Assembly (NCBI RefSeq): GCF_020539505.1
Contig: NZ_JACDXW010000004.1
Coordinates: forward strand, 310,001 to 374,000
Reading direction: 5' to 3'
Source: Mesopusillimonas faecipullorum
GTDB lineage: Bacteria; Pseudomonadota; Gammaproteobacteria; Burkholderiales; Burkholderiaceae_B
Length of the DNA: 64,000 nt
Shown here in pieces: positions 43,582 through 54,118 of this stretch. Positions within the stretch are counted from its first letter, which is position 1, and each line of letters begins with the position of its first letter. Both the position numbers and the translations under genes were made by a program. A model generated the notes under the pieces. It did no database searches, was not told the origin of the DNA, and saw only the letters and a list, made by a program, of their open reading frames with translations.

Positions 43582-44568
43582 TTGGAAAACGCAATCAGAA
43601 TTGGCATTGTAGGCTACGGCAATCTGGGGCGCGGCGTTGAGGCCGCCATTGCGCAGAACCCCGACATGCGTCTGGTGGGGCTGTTTACACGCCGTGACCC
43701 GGCTGGCGTTAAGCCCCTCAGTGGCGTGCCTGTATACGGCATGAGCGAGCTTGAGCGTTTCCGCAGTGAAGTCGACGTCATGATTTTGTGTGGCGGTTCG
43801 AAAGATGACCTGCCACAGCAAGGCCCGCAACTGGCTGCCATGTTTACTACGGTAGATAGTTTCGACAACCACTCTGCCATCCCTGAATATTTTGCCGCAG
43901 TTGACGCGGCGGCCAAAGCCGGCAAAACCATTGGCATGCTCTCGGTGGGTTGGGATCCAGGCATGTTTTCCCTTAACCGCCTGTATGCCGAAGCCATTCT
44001 GCCCGAAGGTGCCACCTATACATTCTGGGGTAAAGGCCTTAGCCAAGGCCACTCGGACGCTATCCGTCGTGTACCGGGTGTAAAGGGGGGCGTGCAATAT
44101 ACGCTGCCCGTGCAAGAGGCTATGGATCAAGTGCGTTCAGGAAGCAACCCAACGCTTAGCACGCGTGAAAAGCACACGCGCGAGTGCTTCGTGGTGCTGG
44201 AAGAGGGGGCTGATGCCGCAGCAGTTAAGGCGGCCATCGTTTCGATGCCGGCTTATTTTGCCGATTACGACACTACGGTGAACTTCATCTCGGAAGAAGA
44301 ACTGCGTCAGAACCACAACACCATGCCGCATGGCGGTTTTGTGATTCGTTCGGGTCAGACTAACCAAGGCGCCAGCAAGCAAGTGATGGAGTTCAGCCTG
44401 AAGCTGGATAGCAACCCCGAATACACCGCCAGTGTCTTGGTGGCTTATGCGCGTGCCGCTCATCGCCTGCAGCAGCAGGGTCAGAGCGGTGCCAAAACGG
44501 TGTTCGATGTGGCGCCTGGGCTGCTTTCGCCGCGTAGCGCCGCCGACCTTCGTAAAGACTTGTTGTAA
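43582..44568 (+). CDS. ddh: meso-diaminopimelate dehydrogenase
   Basis: A 328-residue NADPH enzyme that makes meso-diaminopimelate from tetrahydrodipicolinate and ammonia in one step, by-passing the acylated routes of lysine and cell-wall synthesis. Marks are the dinucleotide site RIGIVGYGNLGRGVE, LVGLFTRRDP, the CGGSKDDLPQQ loop, DSFDNH and VGWDPGMFSLNR. C. glutamicum Ddh has 320 residues. The start is taken as TTG 43582 behind AAGGGAAG; a GTG two codons upstream is the alternative. This enzyme is uncommon in proteobacteria. It converges on pobA with only 1 base between the stops. Confidence 0.92.
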   Translation: MENAIRIGIVGYGNLGRGVEAAIAQNPDMRLVGLFTRRDPAGVKPLSGVPVYGMSELERFRSEVDVMILCGGSKDDLPQQGPQLAAMFTTVDSFDNHSAIPEYFAAVDAAAKAGKTIGMLSVGWDPGMFSLNRLYAEAILPEGATYTFWGKGLSQGHSDAIRRVPGVKGGVQYTLPVQEAMDQVRSGSNPTLSTREKHTRECFVVLEEGADAAAVKAAIVSMPAYFADYDTTVNFISEEELRQNHNTMPHGGFVIRSGQTNQGASKQVMEFSLKLDSNPEYTASVLVAYARAAHRLQQQGQSGAKTVFDVAPGLLSPRSAADLRKDLL

Positions 44569-44569
44569 T

Positions 44570-45805
<1,236 letters not shown>

Positions 45806-46003
45806 TCAGGCCGATATTTATCTGGTTTCACGTGTAATGATGGCCCTGTCGGCAATATTGCGGAATGCACTTCTTTGTCGAATAATTGTACTTTTGCAAG
45901 ATTCTTATTAGAGTAGGCCGAGTCAATAGCAGTTTTTGGTCCTGCGCAAGGGTTAACCCTGAACCCACTTTTTTACCAGGGCAAGCAAAACCGGAACTCA
46001 GCT

Positions 46004-46909
46004 ATGCAGCCCTCCCTACAGTCTCCCGGCGCCCGGGCGCCCATCTACAAGCTCTACGGCGAAGACCAATGGCCGACGCCTGACATGGTGCATTGCGAAT
46101 CCATTGCTGCCCGTAGCCGCTTGCACGATTGGCAGATTCGCCTGCATCGCCACCATGGTTTGATGCAATGGTTGTATCTCAGAGCAGGGCAAGCGCGTGC
46201 CGCGTTAGATGGCCGCTTCCACGACCTGCCTGCCGGCTGTATCGTGGCCGTGCCGCAGATGTGTGCACATGGTTTTCAGTTTGCACCCGATGCGCAAGGT
46301 TACGTGGTGACCTTGGGCTATCCCTTGATCAAGCGCCTGGAGCAATCTTTACGTGGCGTGGTGCATTTGCCGGGGCAGCCGCGTGTGCTGCGCGTAGAGG
46401 CGGCCGACTTGGCTGCTCTGGATGCCGCCTTCAGTTGGCTGCACACCGACTATCAAGCTAAACGAGAGCATCGAGATGGGCTGATAGAGGCCATGCTGAC
46501 GAGTATTCTGGTCTGGCTGAGTCGCCGGCTATCCGAAGAAGCGGGCAGTACCGCTACGCAGCCCATGGATAGAGCTCGGCGACATTTTGCGGCGTTTGGC
46601 GATCTTATCGAAGCGAACTACCTGAAGCCCTGGTCGGTAGCGCAATACGCGGCTCATATAGGTGTGACGCCGGCCCATCTCAATGTGTTGTGCCGCGATA
46701 TCGTTGGGCAATCCGCGCTGATGCTAATTCATCAACGTCGTTTATTGGAAGCCAAACGCATGCTGGTGTACACCTCGATGACCGTCAGCAATGTGGCCGA
46801 TGCTTTAGGTTTCAGCGATCCCGCTTACTTCACCCGCTTTTTTAGCCGTATGGCGGGGATGTCCCCACGCGCGTTTCGACAACAGGCCGCCAGCTTGATA
46901 GAGTCCTAA
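46004..46909 (+). CDS. pobR: AraC-family transcriptional regulator, probable PobR
   Basis: A 301-residue AraC/XylS regulator with an N-terminal cupin-like sensing domain (LHRHHGLMQWLYLRAGQARA) and two C-terminal helix-turn-helices (WSVAQYAAHIGVTPAHLNVLCRD and VSNVADALGFSDPAYFTRFF). Because it is divergent from pobA it is likely the activator that responds to 4-hydroxybenzoate. This pairing is known for PobC/PobR of Pseudomonas and related genera; the function here is inferred from position. GGAAC lies before the ATG. Confidence 0.83.
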   Translation: MQPSLQSPGARAPIYKLYGEDQWPTPDMVHCESIAARSRLHDWQIRLHRHHGLMQWLYLRAGQARAALDGRFHDLPAGCIVAVPQMCAHGFQFAPDAQGYVVTLGYPLIKRLEQSLRGVVHLPGQPRVLRVEAADLAALDAAFSWLHTDYQAKREHRDGLIEAMLTSILVWLSRRLSEEAGSTATQPMDRARRHFAAFGDLIEANYLKPWSVAQYAAHIGVTPAHLNVLCRDIVGQSALMLIHQRRLLEAKRMLVYTSMTVSNVADALGFSDPAYFTRFFSRMAGMSPRAFRQQAASLIES

Positions 46910-46960
46910 AAAACACTTGCTGCCTGTTTTTTTGAGTAGCGCAATGAGGGCCAACAAGCA

Positions 46961-46989
46961 TTGACAAGCTCGATGCATATTAATAGTCT
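46961..46989 (+). promoter_or_regulatory. probable promoter of the binding-protein gene at 47107
   Basis: TTGACA (46961-46966) is followed after 17 bases by TAGTCT (46984-46989). The -35 is perfect and the -10 is fair. It lies about 120 bases before the ATG. Confidence 0.5.
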
Positions 46990-47106
46990 TACAGTCTGTT
47001 TCCGATAAGTGCGCCATATTACTGCCGCGAGCCTTATCGGAACCCCCATAGTTTCGCTACACTTATTGTGGCGGGTAACAGTCAACAATACTGGAGAGAC
47101 CACGTA

Positions 47107-48276
47107 ATGCACCTCAAAAAACTCTTAGGCGCGGCTATGCTTACCTTGGGCGTCGCAGCAACTGCCCAAGCAGCTGACCCCCTCAAAATTGGGTTCGTGC
47201 TGCCAATGTCCGGCCCCCATGCCGAATACGGCCTGCAGATCCTCAATGGCGCTAAGCTTTATCTCGCTCATCATGGCGACACCGTTGCTGGCCGTAAGGT
47301 TGAAATCCTGGTCAAAGACGATACCGGCGTTGCCCCCGAACTCAGCCGCAGGGCTGCACAAGAATTCGTCAACCGCGACAAAGTAGACGTGCTGGCTGGC
47401 TTTGGCCTGACGCCCTCGGCCTTTGCCGTAGCACCGGTTGCGACTGAATCCAAGGTGCCCATGGTTGTCATGAACGCGGCTACGTCCTCGGTTACCGAGC
47501 GTTCGCCTTACATTACGCGCGCTTCCATGACCTTGCCGCAAAACTCGGGCGCCATGGCCACCTGGATGCTTAAAAACGGCATCAAGAATGCTTACACCTT
47601 CGTGGCTGATTACGGCCCGGGTCACGACGCAGAGAAACAGTTCGTCAAAACCTTCACCGAAGGTGGTGGGCAAATCACAGGTCAGTTGCGTACGCCTGTC
47701 AAGAACCCTGATTTTTCACCCTTCATGCAGCGCGTGCGCGATGCCAAGCCCGAAGCCATTTTCATGTTTGTTCCCTCGGGCGAGCAAGGTGTGGCCTTCC
47801 TTAAAAGCTATGCAGAGCGCGGTCTGAAAGAAGCCGGCATCAAGCTGTTTGCTACCGGCGACCTTACCGACGAGCACGTGCTCGACGCCATGGGTGATCC
47901 CGCTCTTGGTTTGATTACCGCCTTCCATTACTCCGATGCTCACGACTCTGACTTGAATCGTAAGTACACCGCTGATTATGCCAAGGCTAACCCCACGGTA
48001 CGCCCCAACTTCATGTCCATGGGCGGCTATGACGGCATGCACGTCATCCTAGAGGCCGTCAAGAAGAACAATGGCGATGCTAGCGGCGATGCCTTCATGG
48101 AAGCTGTTAAAGGTATGGCATGGGAAAGCCCGCGTGGTCCCGTCTCTATCGACCCAGAAACTCGCGACATCGTTCAAAACATCTACATCCGCGAAGTCAA
48201 ACGCCAAGATGGCCGTTTGGCTAACGTAGAGTTCGACGTCATCGAAAACATGAAAGACCCAGGCAAGGTCAAGTAA
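47107..48276 (+). CDS. branched-chain amino acid/aromatic-type ABC transporter substrate-binding protein (SBP family 4, LivK-like)
   Basis: A 389-residue periplasmic protein of the Leu/Ile/Val-binding family. The signal peptide is MHLKKLLGAAMLTLGVAATAQA, with cleavage before ADPLK. The mature start KIGFVLPMSGPHAEYGLQ, the VKDDTGVAPELSRRAAQEFV and VPMVVMNAATSSVTERSPYI stretches are typical. It stands next to pobA/pobR and has no permease or ATPase beside it, so its partners are elsewhere. A role in aromatic acid uptake is possible by position but not shown. Confidence 0.87.
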   Translation: MHLKKLLGAAMLTLGVAATAQAADPLKIGFVLPMSGPHAEYGLQILNGAKLYLAHHGDTVAGRKVEILVKDDTGVAPELSRRAAQEFVNRDKVDVLAGFGLTPSAFAVAPVATESKVPMVVMNAATSSVTERSPYITRASMTLPQNSGAMATWMLKNGIKNAYTFVADYGPGHDAEKQFVKTFTEGGGQITGQLRTPVKNPDFSPFMQRVRDAKPEAIFMFVPSGEQGVAFLKSYAERGLKEAGIKLFATGDLTDEHVLDAMGDPALGLITAFHYSDAHDSDLNRKYTADYAKANPTVRPNFMSMGGYDGMHVILEAVKKNNGDASGDAFMEAVKGMAWESPRGPVSIDPETRDIVQNIYIREVKRQDGRLANVEFDVIENMKDPGKVK

Positions 48277-48320
48277 GACCCATTAGCCATGTCCAGGCGC
48301 TCAATGCCTGGGCCAAAAGA

Positions 48321-48355
48321 AAACGCCCACCAGTTCATCAGGTGGGCGTTTTTTT
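48321..48355. terminator. bidirectional terminator after the binding-protein gene
   Basis: AAACGCCCACC (48321-48331) pairs with GGTGGGCGTTT (48341-48351), followed by T residues on the plus strand. On the minus strand the stem is followed by TTTTCTTTT-like sequence, so it may also serve the chemoreceptor gene. Confidence 0.85.
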
Positions 48356-48394
48356 GGCGTTTATCGTGGCACTGCGCTTTTCTATTGCGTACGT

Positions 48395-50056
48395 TTAGCC
48401 AGGCTGCTTCGCGTGAGCAGCTGTGGAGGCAGCCGCTAAGGCCGCTTGGGACAACTTGGCTGGGCGGCCTTGCTCGAGTAAGTGGCTGTTAAAAACGCCT
48501 ATGGCATCCCCTAAGTCGGCGGCTTCGCCAGACAAAGCGCGTACGGTCTGGCCTAAGTCGTGTACCAGCGTGGTGTTTTGATGCGTGGCGGAATCCATCT
48601 GAGAGATAGCTTCATTGATTTGCTCTAGGCCGGCAGATTGCTCGACAGAGGCCAAGGAAATCTCGGCCATGAGCTTGGCGACACGCTCGGACGACTCGAC
48701 AATGTCGCGCATGGTGCTGCCGGCTTGTGTGGCCTGACTCGCACCAAGGCTAATGCGACCGTTAGATTCGTCAATCAAGGTTTTGACCTCTTTGGCAGCC
48801 TGAGAGCTCTTCAGGGCCAGGTTGCGAACTTCGCCGGCAACGACGGCAAAACTTTTACCCGCTTCGCCTGCTCGAGCTGACTCGACCGCTGCGTTCAAGG
48901 CCAGGATATTGGTTTGGAATGCGATACCTTCTATTAAGGTGACAATATCGGCAATCTTGCGAGAGCTCTCTCGAATACCATCCATGGTCTGGACGACCTT
49001 GGCGACCTCGTTGCCGCCCCGCTGGGCGATACTGGTGCTATCGTCGGCAAGCTCTGCCGCTGCCGCGGCGTTATCGGCATTCTGCTTTACGGTAATGGTG
49101 AGCTCTTCCATGGCTGCCGCAGTTTCTTGAAGCGAGGTGGCTTGGTCTTCGGTGCGCGTAGACAAGTGCTGGTTGTTGGCAAAGAGCACCTGTGCCGCGT
49201 GGCCCGTGCCGGTAACGCCGGTTTGCACGTCGTTGCTTAGGCTGATCAGGCTTTTGCGCATGATGTCTAGGTAAAATCGCAAGCGGCCAAGCTCGTCGCT
49301 GCTGTCGGCTTCGATGGAAGTATTGAGGTTACCCGCCGCGACTTGGCGGGCGATGCGAGCAGCTTGATTCAAAGAGGCCGTAATGCGTTTGGCAATAATC
49401 CAGCCATAGCCGAAGGTGCCGGCGGTAAGGGCCGCCAGAACGGGCCAGACTACCCAATGCGCTTGTCCCGAAACGCCCCCGGTAGCGGCGTAATAGCTGG
49501 CAATGCCTATGGCTACCGAGGCCATCACGGCCATGCGGAACATGGAAGCGCGCAAGCGTTTACGAAAGGGCAGGGCAAGCCAGCTTAGCGCGTTGCGCCA
49601 GCCCTTAGCGGTGATTTGCCCGTGCTTTACGGTAAGGTGGGTGCGCCGTTGCGCGACCAGATCGGCATAAAAGGATTGGGCCTGCTGCACTTGCTCGCGA
49701 GTGGCTTGTACGCGCACAGAAGCGTAACAACTGACCTGCCCATTTTCGATAACAGGGTAAGCATTGGCCAACACCCAATAGTAGCCCCCATCTTTGCGAC
49801 GGTTCTTGACTATGCCCAGCCAAGGCTCACCGGCTTTCAAGGTGTCCCACAGGTCTGCAAAGGCTGCAGCCGGCATATCCGGGTGGCGTATCAGGTTGTG
49901 CGGTTTACCTATGAGTTCCTCACGCGTGAAGCCACTGACTTCGACAAAGGCGGGGTTGGCGTAAATAATGCGCCCCTTCATATCTGTTTTTGAGATGAGG
50001 TACTGGTCTTCACGGACGATGGTTTCAACATCGGTGACAGGCAAATTGATGCGCAT
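48395..50056 (-). CDS. PAS-domain methyl-accepting chemotaxis protein (Aer-like)
   Basis: A 553-residue chemoreceptor. An N-terminal PAS domain (about residues 15-115, TDMKGRIIYANPAFVEVSGF and GYYWVLANAYPV) is followed by two close membrane helices (172-190 and 201-221), a HAMP region (about 222-275) and the cytoplasmic signalling rod. The highly conserved tip EGIAFQTNILALNAAVESARAGE is at 376-398. No large periplasmic domain is present, so it senses redox or an internal signal like Aer; an FAD or heme cofactor cannot be told. It needs CheW and CheA coded elsewhere. A weak ribosome site precedes the ATG at 50056. Confidence 0.9.
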   Translation of the reverse strand: MRINLPVTDVETIVREDQYLISKTDMKGRIIYANPAFVEVSGFTREELIGKPHNLIRHPDMPAAAFADLWDTLKAGEPWLGIVKNRRKDGGYYWVLANAYPVIENGQVSCYASVRVQATREQVQQAQSFYADLVAQRRTHLTVKHGQITAKGWRNALSWLALPFRKRLRASMFRMAVMASVAIGIASYYAATGGVSGQAHWVVWPVLAALTAGTFGYGWIIAKRITASLNQAARIARQVAAGNLNTSIEADSSDELGRLRFYLDIMRKSLISLSNDVQTGVTGTGHAAQVLFANNQHLSTRTEDQATSLQETAAAMEELTITVKQNADNAAAAAELADDSTSIAQRGGNEVAKVVQTMDGIRESSRKIADIVTLIEGIAFQTNILALNAAVESARAGEAGKSFAVVAGEVRNLALKSSQAAKEVKTLIDESNGRISLGASQATQAGSTMRDIVESSERVAKLMAEISLASVEQSAGLEQINEAISQMDSATHQNTTLVHDLGQTVRALSGEAADLGDAIGVFNSHLLEQGRPAKLSQAALAAASTAAHAKQPG

Positions 50057-50293
50057 GGTGTGGATTGTCTCGTTGTGACAGCGTTCGTGACGTGGCTGGC
50101 CTAGACTACGGGGCAAAAAAAGCACTGTGTCGCATGCTGTGCATAGGCGTTTGGGTTATTGTGTTGACGGCTGAAGTCGGCGGTTCTTTACCGCCGGTGA
50201 TAGCCTGGTGTACCCGAACCAGGCTCGTTAGTGGCTACGCTGTTCTGGCGCGGCGGCCTTGCGCAGCCATGGGTTGTCTATCAGGGGTAAAGC

Positions 50294-52783
50294 TTGAGGA
50301 CTCCGAATTTGCATTTATTGATGCCAGGCAAGGCCGATCTGCCTTTTTTGCGGCGTTTAGCAATCATCCTGGGTTCGGGTTTGCTGGCCAGCGCAGCGAT
50401 ATGTTGGATAGCAGCCAACTGGCCGTATGCAAGCGCGCTGCAAAAGCTGGCGGGAACCCAGACAGTTTTGTCAGTCAGCGTCTTCGTGGCGGGCTGGCGT
50501 CTTTGGGCTCGACCGCATGAAAGAGGCCTTTCCAGCGTGGCAGCCAATGCCTTGGGGCTGGCAGCGGTACTGGTGGGGGCATTGTTCGCGCTGATAGGCC
50601 AGACATACCAAACCGGTGCCGATCCGTGGCAGTTGTTTGCATTGTGGTCGGTGCTTATTGTGCCTTGGGCCTTTATTCTCCCCACTGCATTTTTGCTATG
50701 TTTGCTGGCAACGGTCTTGAACCTTGCGCTGGTGCTGTTCTTGTCGCGTGAAACCGGGCTTGGCTGGGCCGCTATCGCCGCTTTGATGGCGGTTTTGAAT
50801 CTGGCGTTGATGGGGCTGCGCGAAGTGGCTGACACGCGTCTTGCTTCAGATGACACCTGGCGCATCGGGCCGCGTGTTGCCATGGCTGCCTTACTGGGGT
50901 GGTGGCTGACTGGTCTGGTGGATGCGCTGAACAGTACTGGTTTGTACGCGAGTGCTTTCAGTCTGTCCGGATTTCTGGTCGGTGCAGGGTTGGTTGTTGC
51001 CTACACGCGTTTTAAGCCCGACGCGGTCATGTTGAGCCTTCTGGGGTTGGCTGCAAGTGCCGCCGTTAGCATTATCATCATCTATACAGCGGGCCTCAAC
51101 GCCGGGCTACCCATCGTCATTGTGGCGCTCGTGGCGTGCTTTATATACGGGGCGCGCCATCTGTTGGCGGTGGTGCGCAAAACCGACTTTCATAAGCAGC
51201 GTAATGAGGAGCCTTGGTTCATCAGTGCATTTCGTCTGGTGCTGATGGGGTTGGCCGTTGTACTGTGTTTGCTGTTCCTCTCGCTGGTGCTCAAACTGAA
51301 CGAAACCTCTACCGCCATTCTTGGCGTGCTGTTGTTGGTCGTGGGGCTGCTGTTCGTGCGTACTCATCATCAGCGACCCGCATGGCGCGATCTGGGCGTC
51401 GTGTTGTCGGCCATGGGGTACGTGGCTTACGCGGTCGCCATGCTTGTGGAAGGCGACCCTTTCTTGATCGGTACCGTGGCGGCAGTGGTGTTGCCGGCTG
51501 TGCTCATCTACGTGGTGGCACCAGTATTCACGCTACGTTTTTTAAGCGCCTTGGTGGGCGTGGGCATGCTTGTGCTTTATGTTTGGCACACCCTATTGCT
51601 GGACAGCTTATGGAGCAAGATGCATGTGGCAGAGATCACGCTCTCGTATCAGCGCCTGCTTATTCTAAACGTGGCTGCCTTGATCTGCTGGCGCCTGGTT
51701 GTGGCGAGCGAGCGCTTTCAGGTTCTTGTTCCGTTGGCTTGGGCGGTGACGGCTTTGGCTCTTGTGGCCGGCTGGTGGGCTCCCGCCCTTAGTTGGAGCA
51801 ATCATCTGCCTGTGACGCCGCAATGGGCGTGGGTCTGGAGCCTGGGCATTATGTTGGCGCTACTACCCATTTATGCGCTGGCGGCCATGTTGAAAGGCAG
51901 TGGTGGGCGAGTAGCGGTGGGTGCGGCTTTGATGCTGATGGTGGCCAGCATAGGTTGGTTAGGTGCGCCGGGCGTTGCAGTGGCGCTCACCTGGGTGTTG
52001 GTGGGCCGGCTGCTAGGTCGGCGTGCTCTGCTGGGCTTCAGTGTTGTCGCACTGTTAACTTACCTCGCGCAGTTCTATTACCAGCTTGAAACCCCGTTGT
52101 TGCAGAAAGCATGGGTGCTGGGTGGCACAGGGGCATGGCTGCTATTCGGAACCCTCCTGCTTACAGGTTTTGGCAAAACCAAGGAACCTAAGCAGGCGAA
52201 CGCGGTCGCTTCCGGCAAGCAGTCAGGCAGATGGCGTGCGGCTGCCATAGTGGCAGGCTTATTGCTGGTCTTGCTCATTGCGAATTTAAGTATCGCCCAG
52301 CGCGAGCGTTTGCTGCGACAAGGGCAGGATGTCGTTTTGGAGTTGGCGCCGGTAGACCCGCGATCGCTGATGCAAGGTGACTACATGATGTTGCGCTATG
52401 CCGTGGCGAATGAAGTGCAGGCTTTGTTGTCCGAACCGACAGAGTTGGCCGATGCCGTGCGTAAGGCGGGCCGGGGCTGGTTGCTGCTGGTGCCAGATGC
52501 TGACGGCGTCCATCGTTTGCGCGGCGTCTCGGCAGAAGCTGACGAATTAAACGATGAAAACCCGTTGGAGCAGGGTGCTCAAAAGCTGGCTTTTCGGCTT
52601 AGGGACGGTGAAGTCTGGATAGTCACGGATGCGTGGTTTTTTCCCGAGGGGCAGCAAGGCCACTACGAGCAAGCTCGCTATGGGCGCTTTAGGGTGAACG
52701 CACAGGGTTCCGGGCTTTTGCTCGACTTGTTGGACGGGCAGCGTCAGGGGCTAAAGGCCGGGGCAGCGCTGCCTGAAGAGTAG
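50294..52783 (+). CDS. large polytopic membrane protein: DUF2157-like plus GDYXXLXY-like domains in one chain
   Basis: An 829-residue membrane protein with about 20 hydrophobic segments. The N-terminal part (LGSGLLASAAICWIAANW to ALIGQTYQTGADPWQLF) is DUF2157-like, the middle is like DUF4401, and the soluble C-terminal part contains LMQGDYMMLRYAV, the GDYxxLxY signature, after a final helix near residue 660. In many bacteria these are separate proteins; here they are fused. The start is uncertain: TTG 50294 has AGGGG at good spacing and is preferred; ATG 50321 has no ribosome site. Function of all parts is unknown. Confidence 0.75.
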   Translation: MRTPNLHLLMPGKADLPFLRRLAIILGSGLLASAAICWIAANWPYASALQKLAGTQTVLSVSVFVAGWRLWARPHERGLSSVAANALGLAAVLVGALFALIGQTYQTGADPWQLFALWSVLIVPWAFILPTAFLLCLLATVLNLALVLFLSRETGLGWAAIAALMAVLNLALMGLREVADTRLASDDTWRIGPRVAMAALLGWWLTGLVDALNSTGLYASAFSLSGFLVGAGLVVAYTRFKPDAVMLSLLGLAASAAVSIIIIYTAGLNAGLPIVIVALVACFIYGARHLLAVVRKTDFHKQRNEEPWFISAFRLVLMGLAVVLCLLFLSLVLKLNETSTAILGVLLLVVGLLFVRTHHQRPAWRDLGVVLSAMGYVAYAVAMLVEGDPFLIGTVAAVVLPAVLIYVVAPVFTLRFLSALVGVGMLVLYVWHTLLLDSLWSKMHVAEITLSYQRLLILNVAALICWRLVVASERFQVLVPLAWAVTALALVAGWWAPALSWSNHLPVTPQWAWVWSLGIMLALLPIYALAAMLKGSGGRVAVGAALMLMVASIGWLGAPGVAVALTWVLVGRLLGRRALLGFSVVALLTYLAQFYYQLETPLLQKAWVLGGTGAWLLFGTLLLTGFGKTKEPKQANAVASGKQSGRWRAAAIVAGLLLVLLIANLSIAQRERLLRQGQDVVLELAPVDPRSLMQGDYMMLRYAVANEVQALLSEPTELADAVRKAGRGWLLLVPDADGVHRLRGVSAEADELNDENPLEQGAQKLAFRLRDGEVWIVTDAWFFPEGQQGHYEQARYGRFRVNAQGSGLLLDLLDGQRQGLKAGAALPEE

Positions 52784-52790
52784 GGATGCA

Positions 52791-52812
52791 AGCCGGGGCG
52801 CTGGCCCCGGCT
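52791..52812. terminator. hairpin between convergent genes, possible terminator
   Basis: AGCCGGGGC (52791-52799) pairs with GCCCCGGCT (52804-52812), a perfect 9-bp GC-rich stem. It lies 8 bases after one stop and 8 bases from the other. There is no T run. Confidence 0.5.
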
Positions 52813-52820
52813 ACCTTGAT

Positions 52821-54092
52821 TTAGCTGCGTAAGGTGTCGGCAGCGTCAATGACCTCAACAGGTGAGGTGCCGGAGGCAGCCGAGTCGATCACCTGGGTAG
52901 GCAGCCCGATTTCGTTCATCAGCGCGATAAACGGCTGAGGGGGAAGTTCCTCGACGTTTACCATGCGTCGCACATTCCAAGTGCCATCGGCAATCAACAG
53001 AGCGGCGGCGACAGCGGGTACGCCGGCGGTATACGAGATAGCTTGGCTGCCCACTTCTTCGTAGGTTTGCTTGTGGTCGCAAACGTTATAGATGAAAACC
53101 TCGCGTTCCTCGCCGTTCTTGCGGCCTTTAAGCAAACTGCCTATGCACGTTTTGCCGGTGTAGCGGGGGGCCAATGAAGCCGGGTCTGGTAGTACAGCCT
53201 TAACGACTTTGAGCGGGATGATCTCTTGTCCTTCGGCTGTGACAACAGGTTTCTCGGACAGCAGACCCAGATTATTGAGAACGGTAAAGACGTTGATGTA
53301 GTGTTCGCCGAAGCTCATCCAGAAACGGATGTCTGGAATACCTAAATGATGCGACAGGGAGTGAATCTCGTCGTGACCCGTCAGGTAGGTGGCTTGTTGA
53401 CCCACTACAGGTAGATCCCAGGTTTGCTTGTGCTCGAACATCTTGGCGGCCTGCCACTGGCTGTTCTGCCAAGACCATACCGTTGACGTGAACTCCCGGA
53501 AATTGATTTCAGGGTCGAAGTTGGTGGCGAAGTAATGGCCGTGCTTGCCGGCATTGATGTCTATGATGTCCAGGGAGTCGATTTCGTCCAGATAGTCATC
53601 TTTGGCCAAACGGGCATAGGCGTTGACGACACCTGGGTCAAAGCCGCAACCCAGGATGGCCGTGATGCCGGCTCGATCGCATTCCTCACGGCGTTTCCAC
53701 TCGTAATTGGCATACCACGGAGGCGGTTCGCAAACCTTGGATGGGTCTTCGTGGATGGCTGTGTCTATATAGGCGGCACCGGTTTCAATACATGCCGACA
53801 TAACCGACATATTCAGGAAGGCGCTGCCCACATTGATGACGATGCCGGCCTTGGTATCGCGTATCAGCTGCACGGTGGCGGCAACGTTCATCGCGTCCAG
53901 GCTATGGGTCTGAAAATGTCCAGGCATCTTCATGCTGCCCTTGCTATACACCGACTCTACGATGCGATGGCATTTTTCCAGCTTGCGCGAGGCTATGTGT
54001 AGTTCGCCCAAGCGATGATTGTTTTGCGCGCACTTGTGCGCCACCACGTGGGCCACACCACCCGCACCAATGATGAGGACGTTAGGTTTCAT
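52821..54092 (-). CDS. carboxynorspermidine/carboxyspermidine synthase (saccharopine dehydrogenase family)
   Basis: A 423-residue NADPH-dependent enzyme that joins L-aspartate semialdehyde with putrescine (or diaminopropane) to carboxyspermidine (or carboxynorspermidine). Marks are NVLIIGAGGVAHVVAHKCAQ (nucleotide site), GAAYIDTAIHEDP, ILGCGFDPGVVNAYA and DINAGKHGHYFATNFDPEINFRE. It is the second gene of a pair with nspC, 26 bases apart, which settles the pathway. The product depends on the cell's diamine; putrescine and so spermidine is the likely case in this group, an inference. Confidence 0.9.
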   Translation of the reverse strand: MKPNVLIIGAGGVAHVVAHKCAQNNHRLGELHIASRKLEKCHRIVESVYSKGSMKMPGHFQTHSLDAMNVAATVQLIRDTKAGIVINVGSAFLNMSVMSACIETGAAYIDTAIHEDPSKVCEPPPWYANYEWKRREECDRAGITAILGCGFDPGVVNAYARLAKDDYLDEIDSLDIIDINAGKHGHYFATNFDPEINFREFTSTVWSWQNSQWQAAKMFEHKQTWDLPVVGQQATYLTGHDEIHSLSHHLGIPDIRFWMSFGEHYINVFTVLNNLGLLSEKPVVTAEGQEIIPLKVVKAVLPDPASLAPRYTGKTCIGSLLKGRKNGEEREVFIYNVCDHKQTYEEVGSQAISYTAGVPAVAAALLIADGTWNVRRMVNVEELPPQPFIALMNEIGLPTQVIDSAASGTSPVEVIDAADTLRS

Positions 54093-54118
54093 GATGGAAC
54101 TCCTGGTTAATATGAGCC

